The notes beneath the pieces were generated by a model. That model ran no database searches. It was given only the letters and a program-made list of their open reading frames with translations, and was not told where the DNA came from. Positions 9,304 to 18,068 of a stretch of DNA of 64,000 nt are shown in pieces. The DNA is from Lachnospiraceae bacterium. Its GTDB lineage: Bacteria > Bacillota_A > Clostridia > Lachnospirales > Lachnospiraceae. The translations under genes and the position numbers were made by a program. The DNA lies in NCBI GenBank assembly GCA_018365895.1, contig JAGZJD010000002.1, positions 31,369 through 95,368 on the forward strand, in the 5' to 3' direction. Each line of letters starts with the position of its first letter. Positions within the stretch are counted from its first letter, which is position 1.

Positions 9304-9660
9304 TTAAGCTAATTTTGATTTTGCAGTCTCTGCTAAAGCTGCAAATCCCTGTGCATCATTTACTGCTAATTCAGCAAGCATTTTTCTGTTGATTTCAACA
9401 CCTGCTAATTTTAATCCATGCATCATCTTGCTGTAAGATAATCCATTCATTCTAGCTGCAGCATTGATACGGGCAATCCATAATTGTCTCATCTGACGTT
9501 TACGCTGTTTTCTTCCTGCGTATGCACTTGTAAGTGCTCTCATTACAGACTGTTTTGCAACTCTATACTGTTTTGATCTGGCTCCTCTGTAACCTTTTGC
9601 CAGCTTTAATGTTCTATTGTGTTTCTTCTTTGCGTTCATTCCGCCTTTAATTCTTGCCAT
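9304..9660 (-). CDS. rplT: 50S ribosomal protein L20
   Basis: Primary 23S rRNA-binding protein needed early in 50S assembly, and in Bacillus the repressor of its own operon. It has 118 residues, the normal length, with a very basic N-terminal helix ([20 protein letters not shown]) and the conserved globular C-terminus ([17 protein letters not shown]). It is last in infC-rpmI-rplT, 30 bp after rpmI, behind GGAGGA. Confidence 0.98.
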   Translation of the reverse strand: MARIKGGMNAKKKHNRTLKLAKGYRGARSKQYRVAKQSVMRALTSAYAGRKQRKRQMRQLWIARINAAARMNGLSYSKMMHGLKLAGVEINRKMLAELAVNDAQGFAALAETAKSKLA

Positions 9661-9690
9661 CTCTTAATCCTCCTTCAATCTTTCCATTAC

Positions 9691-9888
9691 CTACAGATAT
9701 GGTAAAATCTTCTTCATGTTCTTTACGTTAGTAGCATCTGTGATTGTTGCATGTCTAAGATTTCTTTTTCTCTTAGCTGATTTCTTTGTTAAGATATGGC
9801 TCTTATAAGCTTTGTTTCTTTTTAATTTTCCTGTACCTGTTACTTTGAAACGTTTTGCAGCAGCTCTGCTTGTTTTTATTTTTGGCAT
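9691..9888 (-). CDS. rpmI: 50S ribosomal protein L35
   Basis: Small basic 50S protein of 65 residues, full length for L35. It begins [20 protein letters not shown] and contains [12 protein letters not shown] 9888 is preferred to an in-frame ATG 18 bp upstream because GAGGAAC lies just before it and MPKIKT is the universal L35 start. It is the middle gene of the infC operon. Confidence 0.98.
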   Translation of the reverse strand: MPKIKTSRAAAKRFKVTGTGKLKRNKAYKSHILTKKSAKRKRNLRHATITDATNVKNMKKILPYL

Positions 9889-9943
9889 AATGTGTTCCTC
9901 CTTCATTCTGGTTCACTTTTGTAAACCTGTAAATAATTTATTT

Positions 9944-10450
9944 TTAACGTTTTTCAGTTAAAACCATACTCATGCTTCTGCCTTCAAGCTTAGCAGGTTT
10001 TTCAATAGATGCAACATCTTTCAACAATTCTGCGAAATCATCAAGAATATGCTTACTTGTCTGCATATGTGCCATCTCTCTTCCGCGGAAACGAAGTGTA
10101 ACTTTTACTTTATTTCCTTTTTCAAGGAATTTTCTCGCATTGTTCACCTTTGTATTTAAGTCATTTCCTTCAATGTTTGGTGACAGACGCACTTCCTTTA
10201 CTTCGACAGTCTTCTGTTTCTTCTTTGCTTCTTTCTCTTTTCTCGCCTGTTCATAACGATACTTTCCGTAATCAATAATTTTGCAAACCGGCGGTTTTGC
10301 TGTCGGAGCAATTTTAACCAGATCCAGTTCCGCTTCTTGCGCAAGCTTCATAGCCTCTCTCGCAGACATAATCCCAAGCTGGTCTCCATTTTCTCCAATA
10401 AGACGGACTTCTTTGTCTCTGATTTGTTCGTTGATCATTAATTCGCTAAT
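9944..10450 (-). CDS. infC: Translation initiation factor IF-3, ATT start
   Basis: Binds the 30S subunit and checks start-codon pairing. It has 168 residues (M/I-SELMINEQIRDKEV...), with the N-domain, the lysine-rich linker (ARKEKEAKKKQK) and the C-domain (KVTLRFRGREMAH). The best start is ATT at 10450: GGGGTG stands 7 bases upstream, while the ATG at 10438 has no ribosome-binding site and would cut the conserved N-terminus. AUU starts are the known autoregulatory device of infC in other bacteria. The frame is open further upstream, but that part runs through the terminator of the leader and is not coding. Stop at 9944. Confidence 0.95.
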   Translation of the reverse strand: MSELMINEQIRDKEVRLIGENGDQLGIMSAREAMKLAQEAELDLVKIAPTAKPPVCKIIDYGKYRYEQARKEKEAKKKQKTVEVKEVRLSPNIEGNDLNTKVNNARKFLEKGNKVKVTLRFRGREMAHMQTSKHILDDFAELLKDVASIEKPAKLEGRSMSMVLTEKR

Positions 10451-10635
10451 TGTAGTGCACCCCCATCTAATCTCTATGCTTTCATTACTAGACACAAAAA
10501 AAGCGGATAGACAAACTATCCACATATACATCCATAATACTATCTTCTGTCAGACACTATTATATCAATATCAAACCATTAGTCACTCACTTGTGCTAAG
10601 GTGAGAGCGGATACTCTGCTTTCTTTTTTCATGCA
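10451..10635 (-). ncRNA. infC operon leader (L20-leader type attenuator)
   Basis: About 185 nt of untranslated leader between the promoter and the infC start. It holds the hairpin CTCAC/GTGAG (around 10584-10605) and, 5' of it, TATCCGC (minus strand, 10613-10607). That heptamer can pair with GTGGATA in the 5' arm of the terminator at 10496-10523 and repeats the terminator's own 3' arm. So an antiterminator and a terminator compete for one strand. In Bacillus subtilis the infC-rpmI-rplT leader is attenuated by L20 in this way; the same role here is inferred. Confidence 0.7.
10496..10523 (-). terminator. Intrinsic terminator inside the infC leader
   Basis: The minus-strand stem GTGGATAG (10523-10516) and CTATCCGC (10510-10503) has a five-base loop and is followed by seven T. 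It lies 45 bp upstream of the infC start codon, so it acts as an attenuator and not as the end of an upstream gene. Confidence 0.8.
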
Positions 10636-10641
10636 CGTCAT

Positions 10642-10670
10642 ATACTATCACATACATATATAACTGTCAA
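10642..10670 (-). promoter_or_regulatory. Promoter of infC-rpmI-rplT
   Basis: TTGACA (10670-10665), 17-bp spacer, TAGTAT (10647-10642). It places the transcript start near 10635 and the attenuator in the leader. Confidence 0.8.
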
Positions 10671-10713
10671 GTACTTTTCTAATTTTATATGAAATATTTT
10701 TTAATCTTATTGA

Positions 10714-10884
10714 GATGTTACCGGAACCGGCATCGGATTCCATGATGCCGACTGGCAGACAGCTTTCGGAGGCTCCAGATATCTTTATTACGATCCTCAC
10801 GGATGTATTAATATGCGTCCTTTCGATGCTGCCGCCTTTTATGATATGATTTCTGTAGGAGATCCCGTCATTATTCATAACTGA
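10714..10884 (+). pseudogene. Relic of an L,D-transpeptidase (YkuD) C-terminus
   Basis: An open stretch of 56 codons reads VTGTGIGFHDADWQTAFGG..., then PHGCINM and ISVGDPVIIHN followed by TGA. This matches the end of a YkuD-type L,D-transpeptidase, including the catalytic HGC motif (usually SHGC, here PHGC) and the upstream HDADW. There is no start codon or ribosome-binding site, and an in-frame TGA stands at 10711. The N-terminal several hundred residues are missing and nothing of them is visible upstream. It is a non-functional fragment left by deletion. Confidence 0.8.
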
Positions 10885-11031
10885 TTATTCGTGACGAATT
10901 CTCTGTAACCGATAATCACAATCCAAAACCAGAGCGAATTTAACATAACAAGATAAATTTGTCACTTGTTTGAACTTTCTTCTACTGTCATAATTATGTA
11001 TTAGTACTAAATGAATGGGGGCAACATTATT

Positions 11032-12387
11032 ATGAAAGAAAGAAGTAATTTTTCTAGCAAGATCGGCTTTGTTCTGGCAGCAGCCGGTTCTGCTGTCGGA
11101 CTTGGAAATTTGTGGCGGTTCCCATATCTTGCCGCCCAATATGGAGGAGGCACGTTCCTTCTTGTCTATGTTATATTGGCACTTACGTTTGGATTCACAC
11201 TCATGATTGCAGAAATTGCAATCGGACGTAAGACAGGGCTCAGCGCAATCGGCGCTTTCAAAGCACTTGATAAACGCTTTAATTTTCTTGGAATCCTGGC
11301 TTCCATCGTTCCGATCATCATATTCCCATACTACTCTGTTATTGGAGGCTGGGTAATTAAATATCTCGTGACATTTGCTCAGGGACAGGCGAACGCTGCC
11401 GCACAGAACGATTACTTTACAGGATTTGTGTCAACAGCCACTGAACCAGTTGTCTGGTTTTCCATTTTCCTTGGCATTACAGCAATTGTTGTTATGTTCG
11501 GTGTGGAAAAGGGTGTAGAAAATGTCAGCAAATTCATGATGCCGGTTCTTGTCCTGCTTACAATTGGAATCGCCGCCTATACTTGTACGATCGATGGCGC
11601 AGGCGAAGGCATCAAATACTACCTTCAGCCACATATGAAAGATTTTTCAGCGAAAACAATCCTCGCTGCTATGGGACAGTTGTTCTATTCTATGTCACTT
11701 GCAATGGGCATTATGGTTACATATGGTTCTTACATGAAGAAAGACAACAACCTGGAACGCTCTGTTCATCAAATTGAAATTTTTGATACCGGAATCGCAT
11801 TTTTCGCAGGATTAATGATTATCCCTGCAGTATTTGCATTCTCAAACGGAGATACTTCCAATTTAAAGGCTGGTCCAAGTTTAATGTTCGTTACACTTCC
11901 AAAGGTATTCGACAGCATGAAAGCCGGAAATCTGATTGGATTCGTTTTCTTTCTGCTTGTATTATTTGCAGCATTAACCTCTTCGATTTCATTGATGGAG
12001 ACCATCGTTTCTATCTTAATAGATAAATTCCACCTGAAACGCCGTACAACCTGTGTCGGTGTCGCAATCGGAGCATTAATCCTCGGTATCCCTTCTTCTC
12101 TTGGATTTGGCGTACTGAGCCATATTTCCTGGAGAAATATGACCATTCTTGATATCATGGACTTCATCAGCAACAGTATCCTGATGCCGATCGTTGCCTT
12201 CTTTACATGTATTTTTGTTGGATTTGTGATTTCACCGAAAGTCATTTCCGATGAGATCAAAGCGACCAACGGGCGCTTCAAATTAGAAAAAATGTTCACA
12301 ATCATTATCAAATGGGTTGCACCTATTATTCTGGTATTGATTTTAGTAAGTTCTATCTTGAACGCACTTGGAATTTATACCCTTTAA
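11032..12387 (+). CDS. Sodium-dependent transporter, NSS/SNF family
   Basis: Na+-coupled amino-acid (or amine) symporter of the LeuT/NSS fold. It has 451 residues with about eleven or twelve helices. TM1 holds the sodium and substrate site GSAVGLGNLWRFPYL. Another family stretch is FYSMSLAMGIMVTYGSYM. The start is ATG at 11032 (MKERSNFSSKIGF), ten bases after GGGGG; an in-frame ATG 21 bp upstream is less well placed. It is a single-gene unit ended by the hairpin at 12415-12471. Substrate not predictable; bacterial relatives carry tryptophan, tyrosine or leucine. Confidence 0.92.
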   Translation: MKERSNFSSKIGFVLAAAGSAVGLGNLWRFPYLAAQYGGGTFLLVYVILALTFGFTLMIAEIAIGRKTGLSAIGAFKALDKRFNFLGILASIVPIIIFPYYSVIGGWVIKYLVTFAQGQANAAAQNDYFTGFVSTATEPVVWFSIFLGITAIVVMFGVEKGVENVSKFMMPVLVLLTIGIAAYTCTIDGAGEGIKYYLQPHMKDFSAKTILAAMGQLFYSMSLAMGIMVTYGSYMKKDNNLERSVHQIEIFDTGIAFFAGLMIIPAVFAFSNGDTSNLKAGPSLMFVTLPKVFDSMKAGNLIGFVFFLLVLFAALTSSISLMETIVSILIDKFHLKRRTTCVGVAIGALILGIPSSLGFGVLSHISWRNMTILDIMDFISNSILMPIVAFFTCIFVGFVISPKVISDEIKATNGRFKLEKMFTIIIKWVAPIILVLILVSSILNALGIYTL

Positions 12388-12414
12388 TAGACATACTTTT
12401 CAGTACAAACAGTA

Positions 12415-12471
12415 AAAGCCGAAGATACAGTTAATTTCATCTTTCAAAATTCTAACTGTAACTTCGGCTTT
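12415..12471. terminator. Intrinsic terminator between convergent genes
   Basis: A long imperfect stem: AAAGCCGAAG (12415-12424) with CTTCGGCTTT (12462-12471), extended by TACAGTTA/TAACTGTA. It serves the NSS gene and possibly also the convergent degV gene. Confidence 0.75.
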
Positions 12472-12496
12472 CATTAATTTCTCATATAAAATCTAT

Positions 12497-13360
12497 TTAT
12501 CTCTTCTCACCCATACAGAATACAGCCACTACACCCGGTCCTGTATGTGTTCCAATCACAGTACCGATTCCATTAATTACAACATCTTGAATTCCATATT
12601 TCTTTTGAATCTGTGACTTTACATATTCTGCATCCTCCAGACAGTCCCCATGAGTTACCATTACAAGATCATTCTCATATCCTTCCATCTGTTTTCCCAT
12701 CATATCTACAATCGTATTCAGGGCTTTCTTTCTTCCGCGCTCTTTACCAATTACAATAAGTTTTCCTTCATCATTCATGTGAATAATCGGTTTGATCTGG
12801 ACGAGTGTTCCAAGCACTGCTGTCGTCTTGGATATTCGACCTCCGCGATATAAATGATTTAAATCATCCACTGTTACATTATGACAAATATGAAGCTTAT
12901 TCTCTTCCAGCCACTGTGCCAATTCTTCCAATGTCATTCCTTCCCGCTGTTTCTTCAGCGCTTTTGCTAAAAGCAATCCTTGTCCCATGCTTGCACAGAG
13001 TGAATCTATTACGATAATCTTAGTATCCGGATATTCTTCTGACAGCTCTTCTGCTGCAATTCTTTCACTATTATACGTTCCGCTTAATCCTGAGCTAAAC
13101 CCAATACAAAGAATATCCTTTCCTTCTTTCACAAATGATTCAAAAAATTCTCTTGCCTGTTCCGGATTTACTTGAGAAGTCGTAGGCATGGATCCTTCCC
13201 GAAGCTTATCAAAAAACTCTCTTCCGGAAAGTCCTTTTCTATCTTCATAAGTCTTGCCATCTAATACATAATTTAACTGGAGCACCGGAATTCCCTGCTC
13301 CTCCAGCATACTTTCGGGCAGATCTACTGTACTATCTGTTACGATGATAAAATCTCTCAT
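12497..13360 (-). CDS. DegV family fatty-acid-binding protein
   Basis: DegV proteins bind a fatty acid between two domains and, in some Firmicutes, act as FakB subunits that present host or free fatty acids to the kinase FakA. It has 287 residues, normal length. The family landmarks are FIIVTDSTVDLP at the N-terminus, TTSQVNPEQ and GFSSGLSGTYNSERIA, and a GIGTVIGTHTGPGVVAVFC end. It lies downstream of spoVAF-like on the same strand with a 67-bp gap. No fakA is in the window, so the partner is unknown. Confidence 0.93.
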   Translation of the reverse strand: MRDFIIVTDSTVDLPESMLEEQGIPVLQLNYVLDGKTYEDRKGLSGREFFDKLREGSMPTTSQVNPEQAREFFESFVKEGKDILCIGFSSGLSGTYNSERIAAEELSEEYPDTKIIVIDSLCASMGQGLLLAKALKKQREGMTLEELAQWLEENKLHICHNVTVDDLNHLYRGGRISKTTAVLGTLVQIKPIIHMNDEGKLIVIGKERGRKKALNTIVDMMGKQMEGYENDLVMVTHGDCLEDAEYVKSQIQKKYGIQDVVINGIGTVIGTHTGPGVVAVFCMGEKR

Positions 13361-13427
13361 GTTATTCCTCCCTGTATATATCTATGCACATTATACACGA
13401 AAACAAAGAGCTGGTACAGTTTTTCTT

Positions 13428-14783
13428 TTAATTCAACTTAATATTTAGATAATTGCGCCCTGACAGTGTTTTATTAAATGCAAGCGAACAAAAAATAATC
13501 ACACATCCTATTCCAAAGCCTGCCACGTTGAACATCGCTGTCAGTACGAGCAATAACAATCGCATAAACTTAAGCGCATAACCAAGTTCAAAATTAGGCT
13601 GCGTATAATTTGAAACTGCTACAAACGCCATATAAAGCATCACTTCTGAATTAAACCAGCCGGATTTTACTGAAAACTCTCCCATCACAATACCTGCGAT
13701 CACACTGAGCGGCGTACTTAACATACTCGGCGTATTCATTGCCGCCAGCCTTAATCCATCAATACCAAGTTCCAACATCAACATCTGATAAATAAGCGGA
13801 ATATTGATCTCATCCTGCACTTGAATAAATGCGAACATATCGGGAATCCACTCCGGGTTCTGCATAAACAACAAGAACAGCGGCGTAAAAAATACCGTCA
13901 GAATTGTTATAATTGCTCTTGAAATCTTCAGATAAATTCCTGTCAAAGTTGGAAAATAATAATCATTCGCCTCTTCAATCATATCAAGAATTGATGTTGG
14001 CAAAATCATTGCAGAAGGCGAGTTATCAACAAGAATCACAACTTTCCCTTCCAGAAGACAGGCTGCCGCTGTATCCGGCCGTTCAGTGAACTTAAATTTC
14101 GGAAAAGGATTAAACCATTTCCGTTTAAACAATGCTTCTGCTAAACTCTGCTGATTCATCCGAAGATCATCAATTTCAAGAGATTCAATCCGATTCAGCA
14201 GATTTTTCAATAACTCCTGATCCACTCTGTCTTCCATATAACTTACTACAACATCAGAACGGGAGCTTTTCCCTACTTCCAGCATTTTCATCACAAGATG
14301 CGGATCTCTGATTCTTCTTCTCATTAATGCGGTATTAAATACAATTGTTTCTACAAAACCATCTCGTGATCCCCGGAGAGATTTGTCCTTGTCAGGTTCA
14401 TCCACTCCCCTTGCCGGATAGGTGCGTGTGTCGATGGCAATACATTCTTCATATCCGTCAATAAAAAGGCAGGTGACTCCTGAAAGAATATTTCGTATAA
14501 TATCATCAAAATCATTTATAATATCTACTTCCACATAAGAAACAACCTTTTCTGAAAATGCTCTTGCAGAATCAGGCATATTTTTCTCTGTCACTGCAAA
14601 AAATGATGCCATAATCTTGACCATCGCTTCATCTTTCATAAAACCATCAATAAAATAAAAAGAAGACGCCCTGCCTCCGATCTCAATATCTCTTTGCAGC
14701 ACGTCAAAACTTTCCTCAATTGGAAGCTGCATTGATAAATAGCGCCGGTTCTCTTCTATAAGTCTGCTAACTTTCTTCGCCAT
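13428..14783 (-). CDS. SpoVAF/GerA-family spore membrane protein
   Basis: Spore inner-membrane protein of the GerA/SpoVAF family (germination signalling or dipicolinate release). It has 451 residues: a soluble N-terminal half with the family stretch SFDVLQRDIEIGGRASSFYF and FIDGFMKDE, then a conserved segment DNSPSAMILPTS, and four to five hydrophobic helices from about residue 275 to the end. ATG 14783 is chosen because AGGAGG lies just before it; an in-frame start 33 bp upstream has no such site. The DIEIGG/YFIDGF pattern is closer to SpoVAF than to receptor A subunits. No other spoVA or ger gene is adjacent. It indicates a spore-former. Confidence 0.85.
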   Translation of the reverse strand: MAKKVSRLIEENRRYLSMQLPIEESFDVLQRDIEIGGRASSFYFIDGFMKDEAMVKIMASFFAVTEKNMPDSARAFSEKVVSYVEVDIINDFDDIIRNILSGVTCLFIDGYEECIAIDTRTYPARGVDEPDKDKSLRGSRDGFVETIVFNTALMRRRIRDPHLVMKMLEVGKSSRSDVVVSYMEDRVDQELLKNLLNRIESLEIDDLRMNQQSLAEALFKRKWFNPFPKFKFTERPDTAAACLLEGKVVILVDNSPSAMILPTSILDMIEEANDYYFPTLTGIYLKISRAIITILTVFFTPLFLLFMQNPEWIPDMFAFIQVQDEINIPLIYQMLMLELGIDGLRLAAMNTPSMLSTPLSVIAGIVMGEFSVKSGWFNSEVMLYMAFVAVSNYTQPNFELGYALKFMRLLLLVLTAMFNVAGFGIGCVIIFCSLAFNKTLSGRNYLNIKLN

Positions 14784-14843
14784 AGAACTCCTCCTCGAAC
14801 TGTTGCTACTTATCATGCCCGCTTCTTTTCATTTTCATTCTCT

Positions 14844-15362
14844 TTATTTTGTTGTACTTCCGAATCCGCCGTTTCGGATCTCGTCTACATCATCATCTAC
14901 TGTGATACCATACTCTACAAAAATTCCCTGCATAAATCCGGTTCCTTCCGGAATCTCGACCGTCTTGTCTTCCTTTGTATCATTTGTAATCTTAGCAAAA
15001 ATATGCCCTTCATTATCTGAATAAAAATAATCACTGTCAATGATTCCGACGGTGTTGTTCAACTGTAAACGATACTTAAATCCAAGTCCGCTCCTCGGAT
15101 AACATTTCAGCACCCAGTCATACTCCATTTCTACCCGGATCCCTGTTGGAATCTTAACTGTCTCGCCCGGTTTTAATGTGAAAGCAGCCGGCGCAAAAAA
15201 ATCATATCCCGCGCTGCCTTTCGTAGCACGTTTCGGAAGCCGGATTGCGTCATAAATTTCACCAATCGGCTTCTGCCCTTCCACAGCTTCTCCAAATGTA
15301 TCCGTCCAGTCGGATTCAAACCGTTCTTTACTTACTTTATGAAATCTCGCAATTCTTCTCAT
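14844..15362 (-). CDS. dut: dUTP diphosphatase (trimeric type)
   Basis: Hydrolyses dUTP to dUMP, keeping uracil out of DNA and supplying dTMP synthesis. It has 172 residues. The five trimeric dUTPase motifs are visible: KGSAGYDFFAPA (1), PRSGLG (2), GIIDSDY (3), PEGTGFMQGIF (4) and RNGGFGSTTK (5). The N-terminus carries about 35 extra residues before motif 1. It follows nrdG by 27 bp, so ribonucleotide reduction and dUTP removal are in one transcription unit. Confidence 0.94.
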   Translation of the reverse strand: MRRIARFHKVSKERFESDWTDTFGEAVEGQKPIGEIYDAIRLPKRATKGSAGYDFFAPAAFTLKPGETVKIPTGIRVEMEYDWVLKCYPRSGLGFKYRLQLNNTVGIIDSDYFYSDNEGHIFAKITNDTKEDKTVEIPEGTGFMQGIFVEYGITVDDDVDEIRNGGFGSTTK

Positions 15363-15389
15363 GTCTGTTCTTTCCTCTTCTTCTATTGG

Positions 15390-15878
15390 TTATGCATGCA
15401 GTACGACTGTTCCGGCTTTCTGCGTTGCAGGAACATCTATTACCCGCTGATTCGCACTTCCCTTCCAATGCAGGTTTGCATCAAACTTCTCAATCTGGAA
15501 CTCCCCGTCTACAATTACATCTACATACTTAACAATTTCCATCGTTCTAATCTCTTCCCATGTACACCCGGTATAAAGCCAGATTGTTTTCTCCGGAAAT
15601 TTTGTACGGATTTCTTTTGCCAGTTCTTTGATTTCGTATATATTGTTTGCATGAAGCGGATCTCCGCCGCTAAATGTAATTCCACTGACATAACTTTTCT
15701 CTAATTCATCAAAAAGTTCTTTCTTTGCAGATTCATCAAAAATAAGTCCACTGTTCGGATCCCATGTGATCGGATTCTGACATTCTTTACAGCAATGATC
15801 GCATCCGGATACCCACAGTACTACCCGGAGTCCGTCTCCATTTAACATATCATCCTTTGTGATATTATGATAACGCAT
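15390..15878 (-). CDS. nrdG: Anaerobic ribonucleotide reductase activating protein
   Basis: Radical SAM activase that installs the glycyl radical on NrdD. It has 162 residues. The [4Fe-4S] motif C-x3-C-x2-C is seen in SGCDHCCKECQNP near residue 26, and the SAM-binding GG segment as TFSGGDPLH. The start ATG overlaps the nrdD stop by one base (TAATG), so the two are translationally coupled. dut follows. Confidence 0.95.
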   Translation of the reverse strand: MRYHNITKDDMLNGDGLRVVLWVSGCDHCCKECQNPITWDPNSGLIFDESAKKELFDELEKSYVSGITFSGGDPLHANNIYEIKELAKEIRTKFPEKTIWLYTGCTWEEIRTMEIVKYVDVIVDGEFQIEKFDANLHWKGSANQRVIDVPATQKAGTVVLHA

Positions 15879-17998
15879 TACATACTTTTCCTTTCCGCAA
15901 TTTCTGCCATTTTCGCGTCATTCAGACGAGTATCGCCCTTTACGCGGGAATAGGATAAATATCCGTTCATTCGGTCAATTTTTGTTAGATTTGAACTTCC
16001 ACAAACCGGACATACATCCATCGAAAGCTCTTCATGACCACAGTCATCACAGTAAGCCAATGACAGATTCACACCTTCATAAAATCCAAGTTCCATTGCA
16101 CGGCGTACAAGGGATTTAATCGCCTCTTTATTATAATTGATCGGATATTTTACATACTGAATTTTCCCGCCATTGAGAAGATCCCAGAATCTTCCTTCCA
16201 GATTCTGTTTTTCAATCGGCGTAATCTCTTCTGTTACATGACAGTGGAAACTGTTACTTACATATGAACGGTCAGAAACATTTTCAATGATCCCATATTT
16301 CTTGCGGAACTGCTGAACCTGAACACCACAGAGATTCTCTGCCGGAGTGCCGTAAATTGCATACAGATGTCCGTCTTCTTCTTTAAATTCATTAATGCGC
16401 TTGTTAATGTATTCCATTGTCTCAAGTGCAAAAGCACCGTCCTTCACAAGAGATTTCTTGTTGTGAAGCTGCTGCAGCTCATTCAGCGCTGTGATCCCAA
16501 AGGATGCTGTTGCGGATTTTAAAAGCGGTTTAATCTTATCATACAATCCAAGATTACCACCGTAGAATCCTCCTTCACAATAAGCCAGCGGATTCGTTGA
16601 CGCTTTCATTTCTCCAAGATATTCATAAGTACGAATATGGAGCTGGCGGATCAATTCCAGATAATAGTCAAGCACTTTGAAGAAATCTTTGCTCTCCTGT
16701 TTCGCTTTCGCATAAATCATCGGAAGGTGAAGGCTGATCGCACCAATATTAAATCTTCCAACAAAAACCGGTTTATCATTATCATCTGCCGGACTCATGC
16801 CGCCTCTCTCATACCATGGAGAAAGGAATGCACGGCATCCCATTGGACTGATGACTTTGCCATAGCGTTTGTACATACTTGCCACATATCCCTTACCGGT
16901 CAGACTTAACCAATCCGGATACATTGTCTTACTGGAGCACTCAATTCCTGCTTCAAATACATCTTCCAACTCTTTCCCCGGTCCATGAAGGTTCTCATCA
17001 TACAAAAATACAATCTTCGGAAATAATACCGGTTTTTTATGTCCCGGTTTGCCCTGTCCGTTTTGGCGCACTCTCAGCATCGTAATTGTTGCCAGCTTAC
17101 CATACTTGGAAGTATTGATTCCGGCTGTTACTGTAATAAATGGATAATCACCGCGGCTTGAAGATACGGAGTTAAATTTATACTCCCATCCCTGGAATCC
17201 CTGTTCCATTTCCTTCTCAAGATCTTTCCATGCCATCTGCTCTACAACTTCTTCATCCAATCCCAGGCTTCTGTATTTTTCAATATATTTTTTATGGGAT
17301 TTTCTTGCATACGGTTCAAGAATATCATCCACGCTCGGAACAGTAAAGCCGCCATATTGCTGACTTGCAGCACTCAGTACGATATCCCCGATAACATCAA
17401 ATGCCGTATCCAGTGTCTTCGGTTCGTTATACCAGAGATTTCCCATCTCAAATCCGCCGGACAGTACATTCTGCACATCAAACAGACAGCAGTTCATTGT
17501 ATCGCGTCTTGCAGACATATCATGAATATAAATATAACCGTCACGGATCGCCTGAACTTCCTCAACTGTCAGGAAGAACTTCTTGTAGAGCTCTTTATTC
17601 AGCTCATTAAAGATCAGACTCCGTTTTGTAGAAACAAGAGCGCTGTCCGTATTACTGTTTTCTTTGTCTCCGATATACATAATCGACTGGCTTTTCTTAT
17701 ATACTTCATCCAGCATCTGAACAAAGTCCTGCTTATAATTGCGATAATCCCGATAGCTCTTCGCCACAAGCGGATTCACTCGCTCAAGCGCGCCTTCGAC
17801 AATATTGTGCATCTGCGGAATATGTACTTCATCTACACCCATCTCTTTTACTTTTTCTTCTACAAATCGGCAGATATCCTGTAATTCTTCTTCTGTAAAT
17901 TTTACAAGTACACGATAGGCAGACTTATTAACTGCCACAACAACCTTCTGTACATTAAACTCTTCTGCAGTACCGTCTTTCTTGATTACTTTCAGCAT
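15878..17998 (-). CDS. nrdD: Anaerobic ribonucleoside-triphosphate reductase (class III)
   Basis: Reduces NTPs to dNTPs under anaerobic conditions with a glycyl radical. It has 706 residues: an ATP-cone at about 1-95 (KKDGTAEEFNVQKV), the barrel domain with the probable radical-accepting Cys in SPMGCRAFLS, a C-terminal zinc site (CDDCGHEE...CPVCGSS) and the glycyl-radical loop DRMNGYLSYSR. It is first gene of nrdD-nrdG-dut and perhaps of the downstream spore and degV genes. Its promoter carries NrdR-like boxes. Confidence 0.97.
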   Translation of the reverse strand: MLKVIKKDGTAEEFNVQKVVVAVNKSAYRVLVKFTEEELQDICRFVEEKVKEMGVDEVHIPQMHNIVEGALERVNPLVAKSYRDYRNYKQDFVQMLDEVYKKSQSIMYIGDKENSNTDSALVSTKRSLIFNELNKELYKKFFLTVEEVQAIRDGYIYIHDMSARRDTMNCCLFDVQNVLSGGFEMGNLWYNEPKTLDTAFDVIGDIVLSAASQQYGGFTVPSVDDILEPYARKSHKKYIEKYRSLGLDEEVVEQMAWKDLEKEMEQGFQGWEYKFNSVSSSRGDYPFITVTAGINTSKYGKLATITMLRVRQNGQGKPGHKKPVLFPKIVFLYDENLHGPGKELEDVFEAGIECSSKTMYPDWLSLTGKGYVASMYKRYGKVISPMGCRAFLSPWYERGGMSPADDNDKPVFVGRFNIGAISLHLPMIYAKAKQESKDFFKVLDYYLELIRQLHIRTYEYLGEMKASTNPLAYCEGGFYGGNLGLYDKIKPLLKSATASFGITALNELQQLHNKKSLVKDGAFALETMEYINKRINEFKEEDGHLYAIYGTPAENLCGVQVQQFRKKYGIIENVSDRSYVSNSFHCHVTEEITPIEKQNLEGRFWDLLNGGKIQYVKYPINYNKEAIKSLVRRAMELGFYEGVNLSLAYCDDCGHEELSMDVCPVCGSSNLTKIDRMNGYLSYSRVKGDTRLNDAKMAEIAERKSM

Positions 17999-18068
17999 TG
18001 CCTTACTCCTTCCTCTACTATAATCAAATCTATGATTCGCATATGTTGTATACTTTTCTCCCCTTTAA

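Noticed and set aside
10450..10531. Upstream extension of infC to an earlier in-frame start.
   Set aside because: This part passes through the terminator hairpin of the leader and has no ribosome-binding site; the conserved IF-3 start is at SELMINEQ.
17294..17884. A 196-codon plus-strand frame opposite nrdD.
   Set aside because: Antisense shadow of nrdD with no family likeness and no promoter or ribosome-binding site.
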